A stretch of DNA of 64,000 nucleotides from Chloroflexota bacterium. Its GTDB lineage: Bacteria; Chloroflexota; Anaerolineae; B4-G1. The notes beneath the pieces are model-generated. The model was not told where the DNA came from. It did no database searches and saw only the letters and a program-made list of their open reading frames with translations. The translations under genes were made by a program, and so were the position numbers. Each line of letters opens with the position of its first letter. Position 1 is the stretch's first letter. Location of the stretch: the NCBI GenBank assembly GCA_024232355.1, contig JAAEPW010000256.1, positions 1-64,000 of the forward strand, written 5' to 3'. Below, one piece after another: positions 25,958-35,600 of this stretch.

Positions 25958-28900
25958 GCTTGTCTCCTTCTTGGTGATGGTTGGGGATGGTAAAGGCAAA
26001 TGTTGTACCTACTCCCACTTTGGATTCATACCAGATGCGTCCTTCGTGCTGGCGGATCAAGGCTCGAACATAAGCCAGCCCCATACCTTCTCCCGGGACG
26101 TCCTGTCTGCCAGCACGACGAAATGGAGTAAATATTTTGTCCATGTCTTTTTCTGCGATTCCGTGTCCATTGTCCCGGATATAGAAAATAGTCTCATCGT
26201 CGTTGTGTTCGGAGGTGATCTCGATTTCGGCAGGACGATCAGGGCTGAGGTATTTGACAGCATTGTCCAGGATATTGCCGATGATTTGCTCCATCGAAGT
26301 CTGGTCGGCGATGACCTCGTTTAATGAGCCTACAGTTACTTTTCCATTGTGCGCCGCAATCTGATGGGCCATAGTTTGTAGAGCCGATTCGACAATGGCA
26401 TTCACGTCAACCGGCTCCGGCTCGAGTTCGCGGCGGCCCAAGCGGGACAGTTTTAAGAGAGCGTTGATAAAACGATCCATACGAGTCACGGCCGAGTCTA
26501 TGAAATCCAGCGCTTCTGGGGCATCTTGCTGGAGAGCACAAGTAAGGGTTTGTCTTTGTTTCTCATCTAGATGATGTAGCACTGGTTTCAGCACGGATTG
26601 AATTTCGTCCAAGGTCATGTCAAGTTCGGAAGCAAAACCCCGTAGATTGACCAATGGAGTTCGCAGATCGTGAGATACGATGTAGGCAAATCTTTTGATC
26701 TCTTTGTTGGCATGTTCAACCTCGGAGGTGTACCGTTGCAATTGTTCCTCTACTTGTTTGCGCTCGGCCAATTCATTTTGAACAGCCTTATATAGTCGCG
26801 CGTTCTCGATGGCCACAGCGGTCTGATCGGCCAGTGTTTCCATAGCCATCACGTCGGTCTCGTTAAAGGCGTTGAACTCGTCGCTTTGTAGATCGATCAC
26901 GGCGATGACAGTGTGCCCACTTTTGATAGGTACCGCAAGTTCCGACTTTGTTTTTTCCCCCGCTCTGCGGATAAAATAAGGGTTTTTGCGGACGTCACCA
27001 CTGATCTGGGTTTTGCCGGTCTTGGCAGCTTGTCCGATCATCCCTTCCCCAACAGCGGTGGAGAAATCATCTGGAAACAAGTCTGCATAGCCACCTGTAA
27101 CGGACTGCAATGTCAAGCGCTCGGTCTCTTGGTCGAGCAGCATCAATAGCACGCCATAATAATCAAAGGTGTCGCGTACGGCGTTTACGACTTCGGAAAG
27201 CAATGCTTCCAGGTCGAGCTTGGCACTTACACGATGGCCAACCTGATAGATCAGTGCAGCTTGAGCCGCTCTTCGCTGTGCTTCTTCCTCTGCCTGTTTG
27301 CGTTCTTGTAGGATCATTGCTCCTTTTAATGCACTGCTGAGTTGCCCGAGCAGCACCTCGTAAACTGACCCTTCTTGAGCCCCTGCTCCAAAAACGACGA
27401 ATCCGATCTGATCCTCGTGGAAAAAAAGCGGTTCAATTATTTGGCTGTAGCGCTTTTCGCGTTGTAGAATCTCGCTTGGTACGAGTTGATGGGTAGGAAA
27501 ACGACGCCCACCAACCTTTAACTCGATGCGCCCCTTTTCATCGTAAGCCATGATCAACCTAGACCATTTTGGGGGCATCTCTTTCCCTTCGTACAAAGAG
27601 AGATAGCAACTTGGGATACCTAGTCGTGGCAGTTCTCCCGCTATTTCGTCCATCAGTTCTGTAATATCAAATGTGGTGATTAATGATTCGCCAATCTCAA
27701 GTAGCGTTTCAGCTTGTTGTTTCGCTTGCAACATCTGGTGTGTCTGTGCGTGTCGTGCGACTTCGCTAATTATCACCCGTGCTTGTTGCAAGAGATCCTC
27801 TGTCCGAGACAGTACATCATTATTGCTTGCAAGATAGGGCAGCGCGTATCTGCGTAGTGCCGATAGTACTTTATGCCATACGGTCACGTCGCCGTCTGCT
27901 GCCACTACCTGACGCAGAATCTTGTCTAGTGTAGACAAAAAGCTTGGTGCCTCATTTCGTTCTGTATGTTTCAGCTCGGCAGAAAGAGAGTCTAATAGTT
28001 GGTTTGTCCATTCAAGGATGATATGGTTGGGAGAGGTATCCTTGCTGGAATAGGAGATGATCACTTGAGCTATTTCGGCTGAGATGTCTTGCCGTTGTGT
28101 AGCAAGGGCAACCTCGAGCGTTTCACTAGCCCTTATCACTGGTCCAGCTGAAGCATACGTTGTCGCTGGAGATAAACAGCCGCACGATTGGCGCACTATT
28201 AACTGGGTAGGAACGGTTATTTGTTCGGTTGTTTTTGTATCGGTCAACAGTATTTCGACTGCCCGTTTTCCTAGCTCGTATATTGGTTGCCGCACCGTAG
28301 TCAAGGATGGGGTGACTGCTGACGCTTCTTCAGCGTCGTCGAAACCCACCAAGGCGATATCGTAAGGCACCCGTATGCCTCGCTCTTGCAATGCATTTAG
28401 AGCACCGAGAGCCATTGTATCATCAGATGCCACTATGGCGTCAAAGTTTGTCTTTCGTTCGTCGAGCAGGAGGCGGATTGCTTCCACACCTGAAGATGGT
28501 GCAAAGTCGCCTGGGGTCACAAGATCAGGATCGAGTGGTAGATCGTATTTGGTTAAGGTGTCGGTATATGCTTGGTATCTTTGGTCTGCATCCTCGTTCT
28601 TTTCAGGACCGCGGATAAAGGCGATGCGGCGGTGTTTGTGGGTCTCAATGAGATGGACAATCGCATTGCACATCCCATTATAGTTGTTTGCCAACACACT
28701 AGGGATGCCGTCCATTGCCAATGCAATGCTGACCATCGACACGGGGCGGTAGCGATTGCAAAAACTAGCAAGGTTTTCTGAAGGTACAAAGCTGCCTAGC
28801 GAGCTGCTGATTATTAGGCCGTCAATAATTTCGCTAGTCACTAGATCATAAATCACGTTGCGTTGAGCACTAAACTCGTCGTAGGGCGAATAGTGCAGCA

Positions 28901-29072
28901 TCCCGCCTAGGAAACAGATCAGGTTGGCGTCATATTCGCGAGTCGCGTCATTGATCCCAGCCCATATAGCAGACTCGTATCCTCCTATGCCTGCGATGTC
29001 GTGAATCAGCAAGCCGATGGTCGGGCGCGAGTTCTCTATCGTTTGTCTCGTGTGATTATGATTCTTGTGCAT
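25950..29072 (-). CDS. Cytoplasmic LacI-fold ligand-binding domain fused to a GAF histidine kinase
   Basis: This 1040-residue protein has no signal peptide, TM segment or HTH. Residues 15-300 are a LacI/GalR-type periplasmic-binding fold: PTIGLLIHDIAGIGGYES, HRRIAFIRGP, FDAIVASDDTMALGAL, DIALVGFDD, TTVRQPIYELGKRAVEIL, ending in RQSCGC. These domains normally bind sugars or nucleosides. A helical linker (about 310-455) and a weak GAF (455-590) precede a clear GAF (605-765). The kinase has FAYIVSHDLRTPLVNLRGF (His801), NILDNAVKYL, DNGHGI and GEGMGLAYV. It overlaps its receiver gene by 8 nt. I infer a cytoplasmic metabolite sensor that signals through phosphorylation, not DNA binding. The second GAF is closely related to GAF6 of the giant kinase upstream, with which it is likely co-transcribed (29-bp gap). 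Confidence 0.88.
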   Translation of the reverse strand: MHKNHNHTRQTIENSRPTIGLLIHDIAGIGGYESAIWAGINDATREYDANLICFLGGMLHYSPYDEFSAQRNVIYDLVTSEIIDGLIISSSLGSFVPSENLASFCNRYRPVSMVSIALAMDGIPSVLANNYNGMCNAIVHLIETHKHRRIAFIRGPEKNEDADQRYQAYTDTLTKYDLPLDPDLVTPGDFAPSSGVEAIRLLLDERKTNFDAIVASDDTMALGALNALQERGIRVPYDIALVGFDDAEEASAVTPSLTTVRQPIYELGKRAVEILLTDTKTTEQITVPTQLIVRQSCGCLSPATTYASAGPVIRASETLEVALATQRQDISAEIAQVIISYSSKDTSPNHIILEWTNQLLDSLSAELKHTERNEAPSFLSTLDKILRQVVAADGDVTVWHKVLSALRRYALPYLASNNDVLSRTEDLLQQARVIISEVARHAQTHQMLQAKQQAETLLEIGESLITTFDITELMDEIAGELPRLGIPSCYLSLYEGKEMPPKWSRLIMAYDEKGRIELKVGGRRFPTHQLVPSEILQREKRYSQIIEPLFFHEDQIGFVVFGAGAQEGSVYEVLLGQLSSALKGAMILQERKQAEEEAQRRAAQAALIYQVGHRVSAKLDLEALLSEVVNAVRDTFDYYGVLLMLLDQETERLTLQSVTGGYADLFPDDFSTAVGEGMIGQAAKTGKTQISGDVRKNPYFIRRAGEKTKSELAVPIKSGHTVIAVIDLQSDEFNAFNETDVMAMETLADQTAVAIENARLYKAVQNELAERKQVEEQLQRYTSEVEHANKEIKRFAYIVSHDLRTPLVNLRGFASELDMTLDEIQSVLKPVLHHLDEKQRQTLTCALQQDAPEALDFIDSAVTRMDRFINALLKLSRLGRRELEPEPVDVNAIVESALQTMAHQIAAHNGKVTVGSLNEVIADQTSMEQIIGNILDNAVKYLSPDRPAEIEITSEHNDDETIFYIRDNGHGIAEKDMDKIFTPFRRAGRQDVPGEGMGLAYVRALIRQHEGRIWYESKVGVGTTFAFTIPNHHQEGDKHG

Positions 29073-29101
29073 ACGGATTTCTTTTGGTCAATCGGTATCC
29101 A

Positions 29102-32100
29102 TCACTGATCGTGTTCTTCTTTGAGATGGTTAGAGATAGTAAAAGAGAACGTTGTTCCTGCCTCTAGCTTGGATTCACACCAAATACGCCCCTTATGCCG
29201 GCGAACTAGGGCTTGTACGTAGGATAGCCCCATGCCTTCTCCCTGAACATCCTGTTTGCCTGCGCGTTGGAATGGTGTGAATACTTTGTTCACATCCGCA
29301 TCCGAGATACCACATCCATTGTCTTGGATGTGGAAAATGGTTTCGTCGTCGTCACCTTTGGCAGTGATCTCGATTTGGGCAGGACGGTCAGGGCAGAGAT
29401 ATTTGACGGCGTTATCCAGGATGTTGCCCAAGATTTGCTCCATTGAAGTATGATCGGCAATGATCGTGGGCAATGATCCCACGGTCACTTTTCCGTTGTG
29501 CGCCGCAATCTGATGGGCCAGGGTCTGTAGGGTCGTCTCGACGATATGGTTTACGTCAACTGGCTCTAGCTTGAGTTCACGACGGCCAAGGCGGGATAGT
29601 TTGAGGAGGGCATTGATGAAATGTTCCATACGGGTCACAGCCGAGTCTATGAATTCCAGTGATTCTGGCGCGTCTTGTTGGAGAGCATACGTGATCATTT
29701 GTGTTTGTTTCTCATCCAGGTGAGGTAACGCGGTTTCCATCACGGACTGGATGTCATTCAGGGCGATGTTGAGTTCGGCGGCAAAGCCTTTCATATTGAC
29801 CAATGGTGCCCGCAAGTCGTGGGATACAATGTAGGCAAATCTCTTTACTTCCTCGTTGGCTCGGGCCATCTCGGCGGCGTATCGTTGTAATTGTTCCTCT
29901 GCCTGTTTTCGCTCGGTAATGTCTCGGGTGATACCGATTGTACCAGCAACTTGTCCGTCTTTATCTATGAGGGGTACCTTGGTGGTTGAAACCCAGCGAG
30001 TATGTTGGTTCAATGTTTGGATTTTTTCGACTTTATCGATCAGTGGTTGACTAGTCTTTACGATTTCTTGTTCATCCATATAGGATTCTTGAGCATGTTC
30101 CTCTGCTAAAAAGTCGGAATTGGTTTTTCCTACCACTTGTTCGGGATCGTCGACTCCCAATATTTGAGCTTGTGCTTTGTTGATTCGCATAAAGCGGGAA
30201 TCTACATCTTTAAAGTAAATGGCATCTGGCGTGTTGTCCATAAGAGCGTGTAACAGGTCGCGCTCATAAGCAAGTGCTCTCTCCACTCGCCAACGCTCGG
30301 TCAGTTCTTGCTGCATTGCTTCATACAGTTGTGCATTTTCCAATGCTACAGCTATCTGGTTCGCCAATGTCATTGCTATGTTGAGTTGTTCAGGTGTATA
30401 GTGGCGCTCTTCCCACGTTTCCAGCTCGATTACACCAATGCTCTGACCTTTGACCGCCAAGGGGATTAGGGCCAGTGTTGCAGTTTTGTCCTTTTGCCCA
30501 TAGGCTAGTTCCGCCAGATCAGTGTTGGGGTCGCTGACCTGTACCACCATCGGTTCCAGTGTTTTCATAACGCGGGCAGCAGTTGGATAGCCTGACAAGT
30601 TGCACGAATCCCCGGCTTTTTCCCAATGTTCGGCCCCATCTCGAGCCCAAAAGTTTGCTAGAACTGTTAGTGTGCCGGCCTGGGGGTCAAGTAAGGAGAA
30701 AGAACACTTGGTGGCCTTTATGACCTTTGCCAATTGGTAAACGCCAATCTCGGCAATCTCCCGGGCTTGCAAGGGGGCGCTGGCAAGACGGTGACTGGCG
30801 TTAAAGAGCATAGTCTGTTCCCAAAACCGTTGTTGGGTTTCTTCGTACAATCGTGCGTTTTCCATCGCAACCGCTGTTTGGTTCGCCAGTGTTGTTGCCA
30901 TATTGAGTTGTTCTGACGTGTAGTAACGTTCTTCGGCTGTCTCTAATTCGATAATGCCAACGGTTTGACCTTTGATTGCTACAGGGACGAGTGCCAGTGT
31001 TGCCGCCTGGTATTCTCGCATATGGGCTACTTTTATTGGATCAGAGGCAGTGTCACTGGCTTGGACCACCAGAGGGTGCTGTGTTTTTATCACACGCACA
31101 GCGCTTGGATAATCTGACAAGCGGAATAGGGTATCGCTCTCTTTCCAGTATTTGATCCCACTCTCGATCCAAAAAGCAGCTAGGGCTTTTAGGCTATCCC
31201 TCTGCGGGCTGAGTGTGGAAAAAGTGCATACTGTGGTTTCCATTACCTCGGCCAACTGGCGGACAGCGATCTCGGCGATCTCTTTGGCTTGCAAAGGTGC
31301 ACTGGCAAGATGCTGACTGGCACTAAAGAGCATTGTTTGTTCACGAAGCCGCTGTTGGGTCTCTTTGTACAAACGAGCATTTTCAATAGTCCTGGCGATT
31401 TGGTCGGCCAGTGTCTCCATTAATATCACATCGGTCTCGTCGAAAGCATTCAAGTCGTTGCTTTGGAGATCGAGTACGCCAACGACATTTTTTCCGCTCT
31501 TGATGGGGGCTGCAAGTTCTGATCGTGTTGTTTCGTCTGCTTTGCGCACAAAGTGAGGGTCTTGGCTGACGTCACCGCTAATCTGGGTTTCTCCGGTCGC
31601 TGCTGCGTATCCAATCATTCCTTCACCAATGATGAGGGAAAGATCGGCTGAAAAAACATTCATATATTCACCAGCAATGGATTGTAGTACTAGTTGATCA
31701 TGCCCTTCTAGTAGAAACATCATCACACTGTAATAATCAAAGGCTTCATGCACACTGGTTACGATTCTGGGCAGCAGGGCCTCTAGTTCCAACTCGCCGC
31801 TCACTCGCTGTCCCACTTCATAGACTAGGGTTGCGTGAGCTGCTCGTCGCTGTGCCTCTTCCTCTGCCCGCTTGCGCTCGACGATTTCATGTTGGGCTTG
31901 TTCATACAATTGGGCATTGTGAATGGCAATCGCTGCTTGACTGGCGATAGAGGTTAGCAATTCGCGGTCGTGTTCACTGTAAAGGTAGGCGGTAGTGTAA
32001 CTCTGGATAGCCATGACACCCAACACCCGGTCACCGATGATCAATGGTACGCCCATCCAAGAGAGAGCGATTTCTCCTACTGGTTCTATCCCTTTTTCTT

Positions 32101-35100
32101 GGAACCAGTCGAATAGATTTTCATGTACGAGCACACTCGTGCGGTTGCGAATGATGTATCCGGCGGTGCCCTGGTCTGCGGAAATAGTGGTGATGTGCTC
32201 GTCCTGTGCCGATTCGCTGACGTCTAGGGCAAAGTGGATTTCGTGTTTCTCGGAATCGTAGAGGCCGATGTAAAAGTTGGTGGTGTCTAGCAGACGGGAA
32301 ACACCTCGATACATCTCGTCCAACACCTGTTCTACGCTTAGGCGGGCGGTGAGTACTTGAGCAAGTTCATTCAAGACCGCCAATTCTCGCACAAGTTTTT
32401 CTGTTTCAGCCAGCGAGATCTTTGCTTCTTCGAACATGTGGGCATTTTGGAGGGCAATGGCTACTTGAATAGAAATAGCTGTCAGCAGATCTTGGTCGTG
32501 TTTGTCGTAAAGGTGGGAAACACTGTAGCTTTGAACCGCTATTATTCCTAGTACTTGATCGCTAGTTATCAATGGTACTCCCAAGAAAGAGAGCGCATGT
32601 TCTCCTATTGCTTTTATGCCTCTCTCTTTTTGCCATTCCAGGGTGTCTTTTTCAAGGAGTACACTGGTGCGGTTGCGAAGGATGTATCCGGCGAAACCTT
32701 GATCTGCTGGAATGACACTGATTCGTTCGTCCAGTTCCGAATCGGTTACGACAAAGGCAAAGTTGATCTCGTGTTTTACCGGGTCGTAGAGGCCGATATA
32801 AAAGCTGGTAGTATCTACGAGGCGAGATGCCTGTCTGTATGCTTCGTTGAGTACTTGTTTCACACCGAGTTGAGCGGTGAGAGCTTGTCCTAGTTCATTC
32901 AATATCACCAATTCCTCGGCGTGAATGTGAGCATCTTTGAACAAGCGAGCGTTTTCGATAGCTGCGCCAGTTTGATCAGCTAGGGATTGATGAAGGGCTA
33001 TATCGGCTTGATCGAATGCAAATGGTTGATCGCTTTGTACGTCTAGGACGCCAATGACATGCCCCTTGGCCCTAATGGGTAGGCACAATTCACAGCGCGT
33101 GTCTGGCAACTCTGGTATTGGAAGGTAATGAGGATCGTTTAGGGTATCATAAGCTAGTACAGGCTGTTCTGTCCGCACAGTTTGGATGGTCAGACCATCG
33201 CCATGTACTAAATTTAGTCTTGTGATGCTGTAATTAGGCCGAGTGTCAGAGTCGCCGACTGTACTCTGACTTTGAATGACCAATTGATTTCCTTCGACCA
33301 GCATAATGCCAACATAGTAATAGCCAAATCGAGCTTTGGTGATGTCTACAATCTGACAGAGTACGGCATCTAGGTCGAGCACGGAGGTGATCGTTTGGCC
33401 CACTTCGTTGATGACTTCCATGCCCTGTGCCCGGCGGCGAGCTTCTTCCAGCAACCGCAGATTATCCAAAGCGGGGGCCACTTGGGCGGCGATGGTGGAA
33501 AAGAGGGCCATATCTTGTTCGCTGTAGAGATTTTCGTGTTCATAACTCTGGATTCCCATAGCGCCGACGGCTTTATCGGCAGCGATGAGAGGGACACCCA
33601 GCCAGGACTTGGCTGTTGGACCAAGAGACTTGATTCCCTGCGACTTGTGGAAACTGAGAACTTGGTTGCTAGATTGAAAGAGAAGATGTTGACGGTTGCG
33701 GATGATATAGCCTGTAAGACCGTTCTCAATGCTATAGCTCTGGGCGGTGGGCTGAAGTTGGTCCAGTTCGACGGAAAAGGCAATGGTCCACTCGCTACCG
33801 CCTTCCTCGTAGGTAGCGATGTAAAAGTTGGTTGTGTCAAAGAGTTGACTAACTTGTTGATGCACTGTCCTTAACAGATCAGCCATATCTTGAGCAGAGG
33901 ATGCGGCTTGACCAATCTCATTGACGATGGCCAATTCGGTGATACGACGTTCTCGTTCTTGGAGAAAGCGGGCGTTCTCAATGGCGATGGCTGCCGAGCT
34001 GGCTAACGCCTCCAAAAGCTGCCTATCGGCCAAGCTAAAGGCATCTACATCCCCACTCTCAGCGTTCATTGCACCGAGAACCTGACTACCTACTACGAGG
34101 GGGACACACAGTTCAGAGTGGGACTTGAATCCACCACTTACATAGCGAGGGTCTTGGCTGACATCTGGCAGATAGATCGCCTTCTTGGAGCGAATACTAG
34201 AAGCGATGATACCTTGCTCGCTGTCTAGGGGGAGTGGGGGAATATCTGTGACTTGGTCTCTGATCGTATGCGCCCAACGAACCAGCGTCCTCTGTTGCTT
34301 GTCCACTAACCATATTCCACAGATTGGGACATGGAGCACCAGTTGGGCTGCATCAATTACTAATCGTGTGATCTCTTCCGTGCTCTCGGAAAGTACTAGC
34401 TTTTGCCCGAGGGCATGAATAACGGACAACTGGGCAGCTACCAATTCAAGTTCTTTGGTGCGTTCTTCTACCCTTTGCTCCCATTTTTCGGTCAATTCTC
34501 GCAGTGGATTGAAAAGTTGCCGAACGATGACTCCGTAACCAAGGATGACTATGCTAATGGTGGTCGTGATGGACATCATTGGGAAGGGACGATTGGACAG
34601 TCCTCCGAAGGCAAAACCGACCAGCATAACGAGTACGCTCATGGCCATATATGGCTCGCCGGTCCGGTGACGTTCTTGCCAGAAAAGGGCTAGAGACCAG
34701 AGCATGTACAAGATGGGGAGTGTGGCTAGTATGATCCCCAAGGCACTGATGTCGTGGAAAGTCACGCCATTGTGCAGGTGGGGATTGAAAATGATCTGGT
34801 GGCGGAATAGAGGGACAAGAAGGATGGTTACCACTGCTAACCCGATCGTTGCGGTCAGGTTGGCTTGACGGATGCGATTGACTGCATCCGTCGGGTCACT
34901 GACGTAGCGGACGGTGAATAGTAGCAGGAGAGGGCCCATCAGGGCAAAGATCGCAGTGGTCAGTTCGAGCAGGGCTGCCGGGTTGCCTATTTGCAGCGAT
35001 AGAGCTATCCGCAATAGTAGGCACGAGATGGCCCAAGCTGCTTCTGCCAAGAGAAAGAGGGCAAAGAGGCGGTTGAGCGCGCGCCTCATTTCGGCTCCTA

Positions 35101-35179
35101 GTACCGTCAGTGCCAACGCCGTAGCGATCACTGTAGAGATAGCGTATGCGGCAAGATCCAACCAGAAAAACGGTGGCAT
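29102..35179 (-). CDS. Giant membrane histidine kinase with eight GAF domains and a PAS domain
   Basis: This 2025-residue protein starts with a 7-helix membrane region (1-225) of the histidine-kinase N-terminal 7TM type, then a coiled coil. Eight GAF domains follow at about 265-405, 425-575, 595-745, 760-915, 935-1090, 1115-1272, 1290-1445 and 1465-1622. A PAS domain lies at 1640-1760 (TRDITERKQAE exit). The kinase has FAYIVSHDLRAPLVNMKGF (His1787), NILDNAVKYL, DNGCGI and GEGMGLSYV. GAF4 and GAF5 share LDTT(N/S)FYIGLYD and RNRTSVL; GAF7 and GAF8 share LASAPLQA(K/R)EIAEI; these are recent internal duplications. It has no receiver; the likely acceptors are those encoded downstream. Many soluble signals or one large lever for signal transmission are both possible. 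Confidence 0.9.
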   Translation of the reverse strand: MPPFFWLDLAAYAISTVIATALALTVLGAEMRRALNRLFALFLLAEAAWAISCLLLRIALSLQIGNPAALLELTTAIFALMGPLLLLFTVRYVSDPTDAVNRIRQANLTATIGLAVVTILLVPLFRHQIIFNPHLHNGVTFHDISALGIILATLPILYMLWSLALFWQERHRTGEPYMAMSVLVMLVGFAFGGLSNRPFPMMSITTTISIVILGYGVIVRQLFNPLRELTEKWEQRVEERTKELELVAAQLSVIHALGQKLVLSESTEEITRLVIDAAQLVLHVPICGIWLVDKQQRTLVRWAHTIRDQVTDIPPLPLDSEQGIIASSIRSKKAIYLPDVSQDPRYVSGGFKSHSELCVPLVVGSQVLGAMNAESGDVDAFSLADRQLLEALASSAAIAIENARFLQERERRITELAIVNEIGQAASSAQDMADLLRTVHQQVSQLFDTTNFYIATYEEGGSEWTIAFSVELDQLQPTAQSYSIENGLTGYIIRNRQHLLFQSSNQVLSFHKSQGIKSLGPTAKSWLGVPLIAADKAVGAMGIQSYEHENLYSEQDMALFSTIAAQVAPALDNLRLLEEARRRAQGMEVINEVGQTITSVLDLDAVLCQIVDITKARFGYYYVGIMLVEGNQLVIQSQSTVGDSDTRPNYSITRLNLVHGDGLTIQTVRTEQPVLAYDTLNDPHYLPIPELPDTRCELCLPIRAKGHVIGVLDVQSDQPFAFDQADIALHQSLADQTGAAIENARLFKDAHIHAEELVILNELGQALTAQLGVKQVLNEAYRQASRLVDTTSFYIGLYDPVKHEINFAFVVTDSELDERISVIPADQGFAGYILRNRTSVLLEKDTLEWQKERGIKAIGEHALSFLGVPLITSDQVLGIIAVQSYSVSHLYDKHDQDLLTAISIQVAIALQNAHMFEEAKISLAETEKLVRELAVLNELAQVLTARLSVEQVLDEMYRGVSRLLDTTNFYIGLYDSEKHEIHFALDVSESAQDEHITTISADQGTAGYIIRNRTSVLVHENLFDWFQEKGIEPVGEIALSWMGVPLIIGDRVLGVMAIQSYTTAYLYSEHDRELLTSIASQAAIAIHNAQLYEQAQHEIVERKRAEEEAQRRAAHATLVYEVGQRVSGELELEALLPRIVTSVHEAFDYYSVMMFLLEGHDQLVLQSIAGEYMNVFSADLSLIIGEGMIGYAAATGETQISGDVSQDPHFVRKADETTRSELAAPIKSGKNVVGVLDLQSNDLNAFDETDVILMETLADQIARTIENARLYKETQQRLREQTMLFSASQHLASAPLQAKEIAEIAVRQLAEVMETTVCTFSTLSPQRDSLKALAAFWIESGIKYWKESDTLFRLSDYPSAVRVIKTQHPLVVQASDTASDPIKVAHMREYQAATLALVPVAIKGQTVGIIELETAEERYYTSEQLNMATTLANQTAVAMENARLYEETQQRFWEQTMLFNASHRLASAPLQAREIAEIGVYQLAKVIKATKCSFSLLDPQAGTLTVLANFWARDGAEHWEKAGDSCNLSGYPTAARVMKTLEPMVVQVSDPNTDLAELAYGQKDKTATLALIPLAVKGQSIGVIELETWEERHYTPEQLNIAMTLANQIAVALENAQLYEAMQQELTERWRVERALAYERDLLHALMDNTPDAIYFKDVDSRFMRINKAQAQILGVDDPEQVVGKTNSDFLAEEHAQESYMDEQEIVKTSQPLIDKVEKIQTLNQHTRWVSTTKVPLIDKDGQVAGTIGITRDITERKQAEEQLQRYAAEMARANEEVKRFAYIVSHDLRAPLVNMKGFAAELNIALNDIQSVMETALPHLDEKQTQMITYALQQDAPESLEFIDSAVTRMEHFINALLKLSRLGRRELKLEPVDVNHIVETTLQTLAHQIAAHNGKVTVGSLPTIIADHTSMEQILGNILDNAVKYLCPDRPAQIEITAKGDDDETIFHIQDNGCGISDADVNKVFTPFQRAGKQDVQGEGMGLSYVQALVRRHKGRIWCESKLEAGTTFSFTISNHLKEEHDQ

Positions 35180-35253
35180 AGGTTATTTATCCTCCCGTGC
35201 AAGGGTAGCGAGAATGTAGACGTTGATCCCTTGTTCTATTTTATCTCCTCACT

Positions 35254-35492
35254 ATTCGGAAGCCAGGGCTGTTCAGTTCTAGTTTTCCAAGGCTCTAGCC
35301 CTCGCACTTGTCCTGAACCCTGTACCTGTCGGTCCAGGACAGGTGCTGCCAAGTACAGGGTCCCCGAGGGCGATTTTGGGTAGAAAATCACCCAAAATTC
35401 GATGTTTTGTTGCATGGACCGCCCCCGGGACGGTGGCTGTGAGCGTTCTGTATTGAGAGATCGTTAGAACTGAACAGCCCTGATTCGGAAGC
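35254..35492. mobile_element. MITE: 219-bp element with 18-bp terminal inverted repeats and 10-bp target duplication
   Basis: Terminal repeats CAGGGCTGTTCAGTTCTA (35264-35281) and its exact inverse (35465-35482) enclose 219 bp with no coding capacity. ATTCGGAAGC flanks both ends (35254-35263 and 35483-35492), a perfect 10-bp target-site duplication. The interior is highly folded: GCCCTCG/CGAGGGC, ACCCTGTAC/GTACAGGGT, ATTTTGGGT/ACCCAAAAT and the near-palindrome ACCGCCCCCGGGACGGT. Duplications of 10-12 bp with ends starting CAGGGCTG are typical of IS4-family elements, so it is probably mobilised by such a transposase in trans. It lies in the 421-bp gap upstream of the giant kinase; nothing else but a shared 23-bp motif (35542-35564) was seen there. 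Confidence 0.9.
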
Positions 35493-35600
35493 AGTTTGAT
35501 TCTAGTTTACTATAATTTGAAATCATCATGTTCAGGGTTGCATTTGCGTTACAGCATCGTTTCGGATCTAGGTAACAGGTGGCCTTTTTGACTCTGACAA

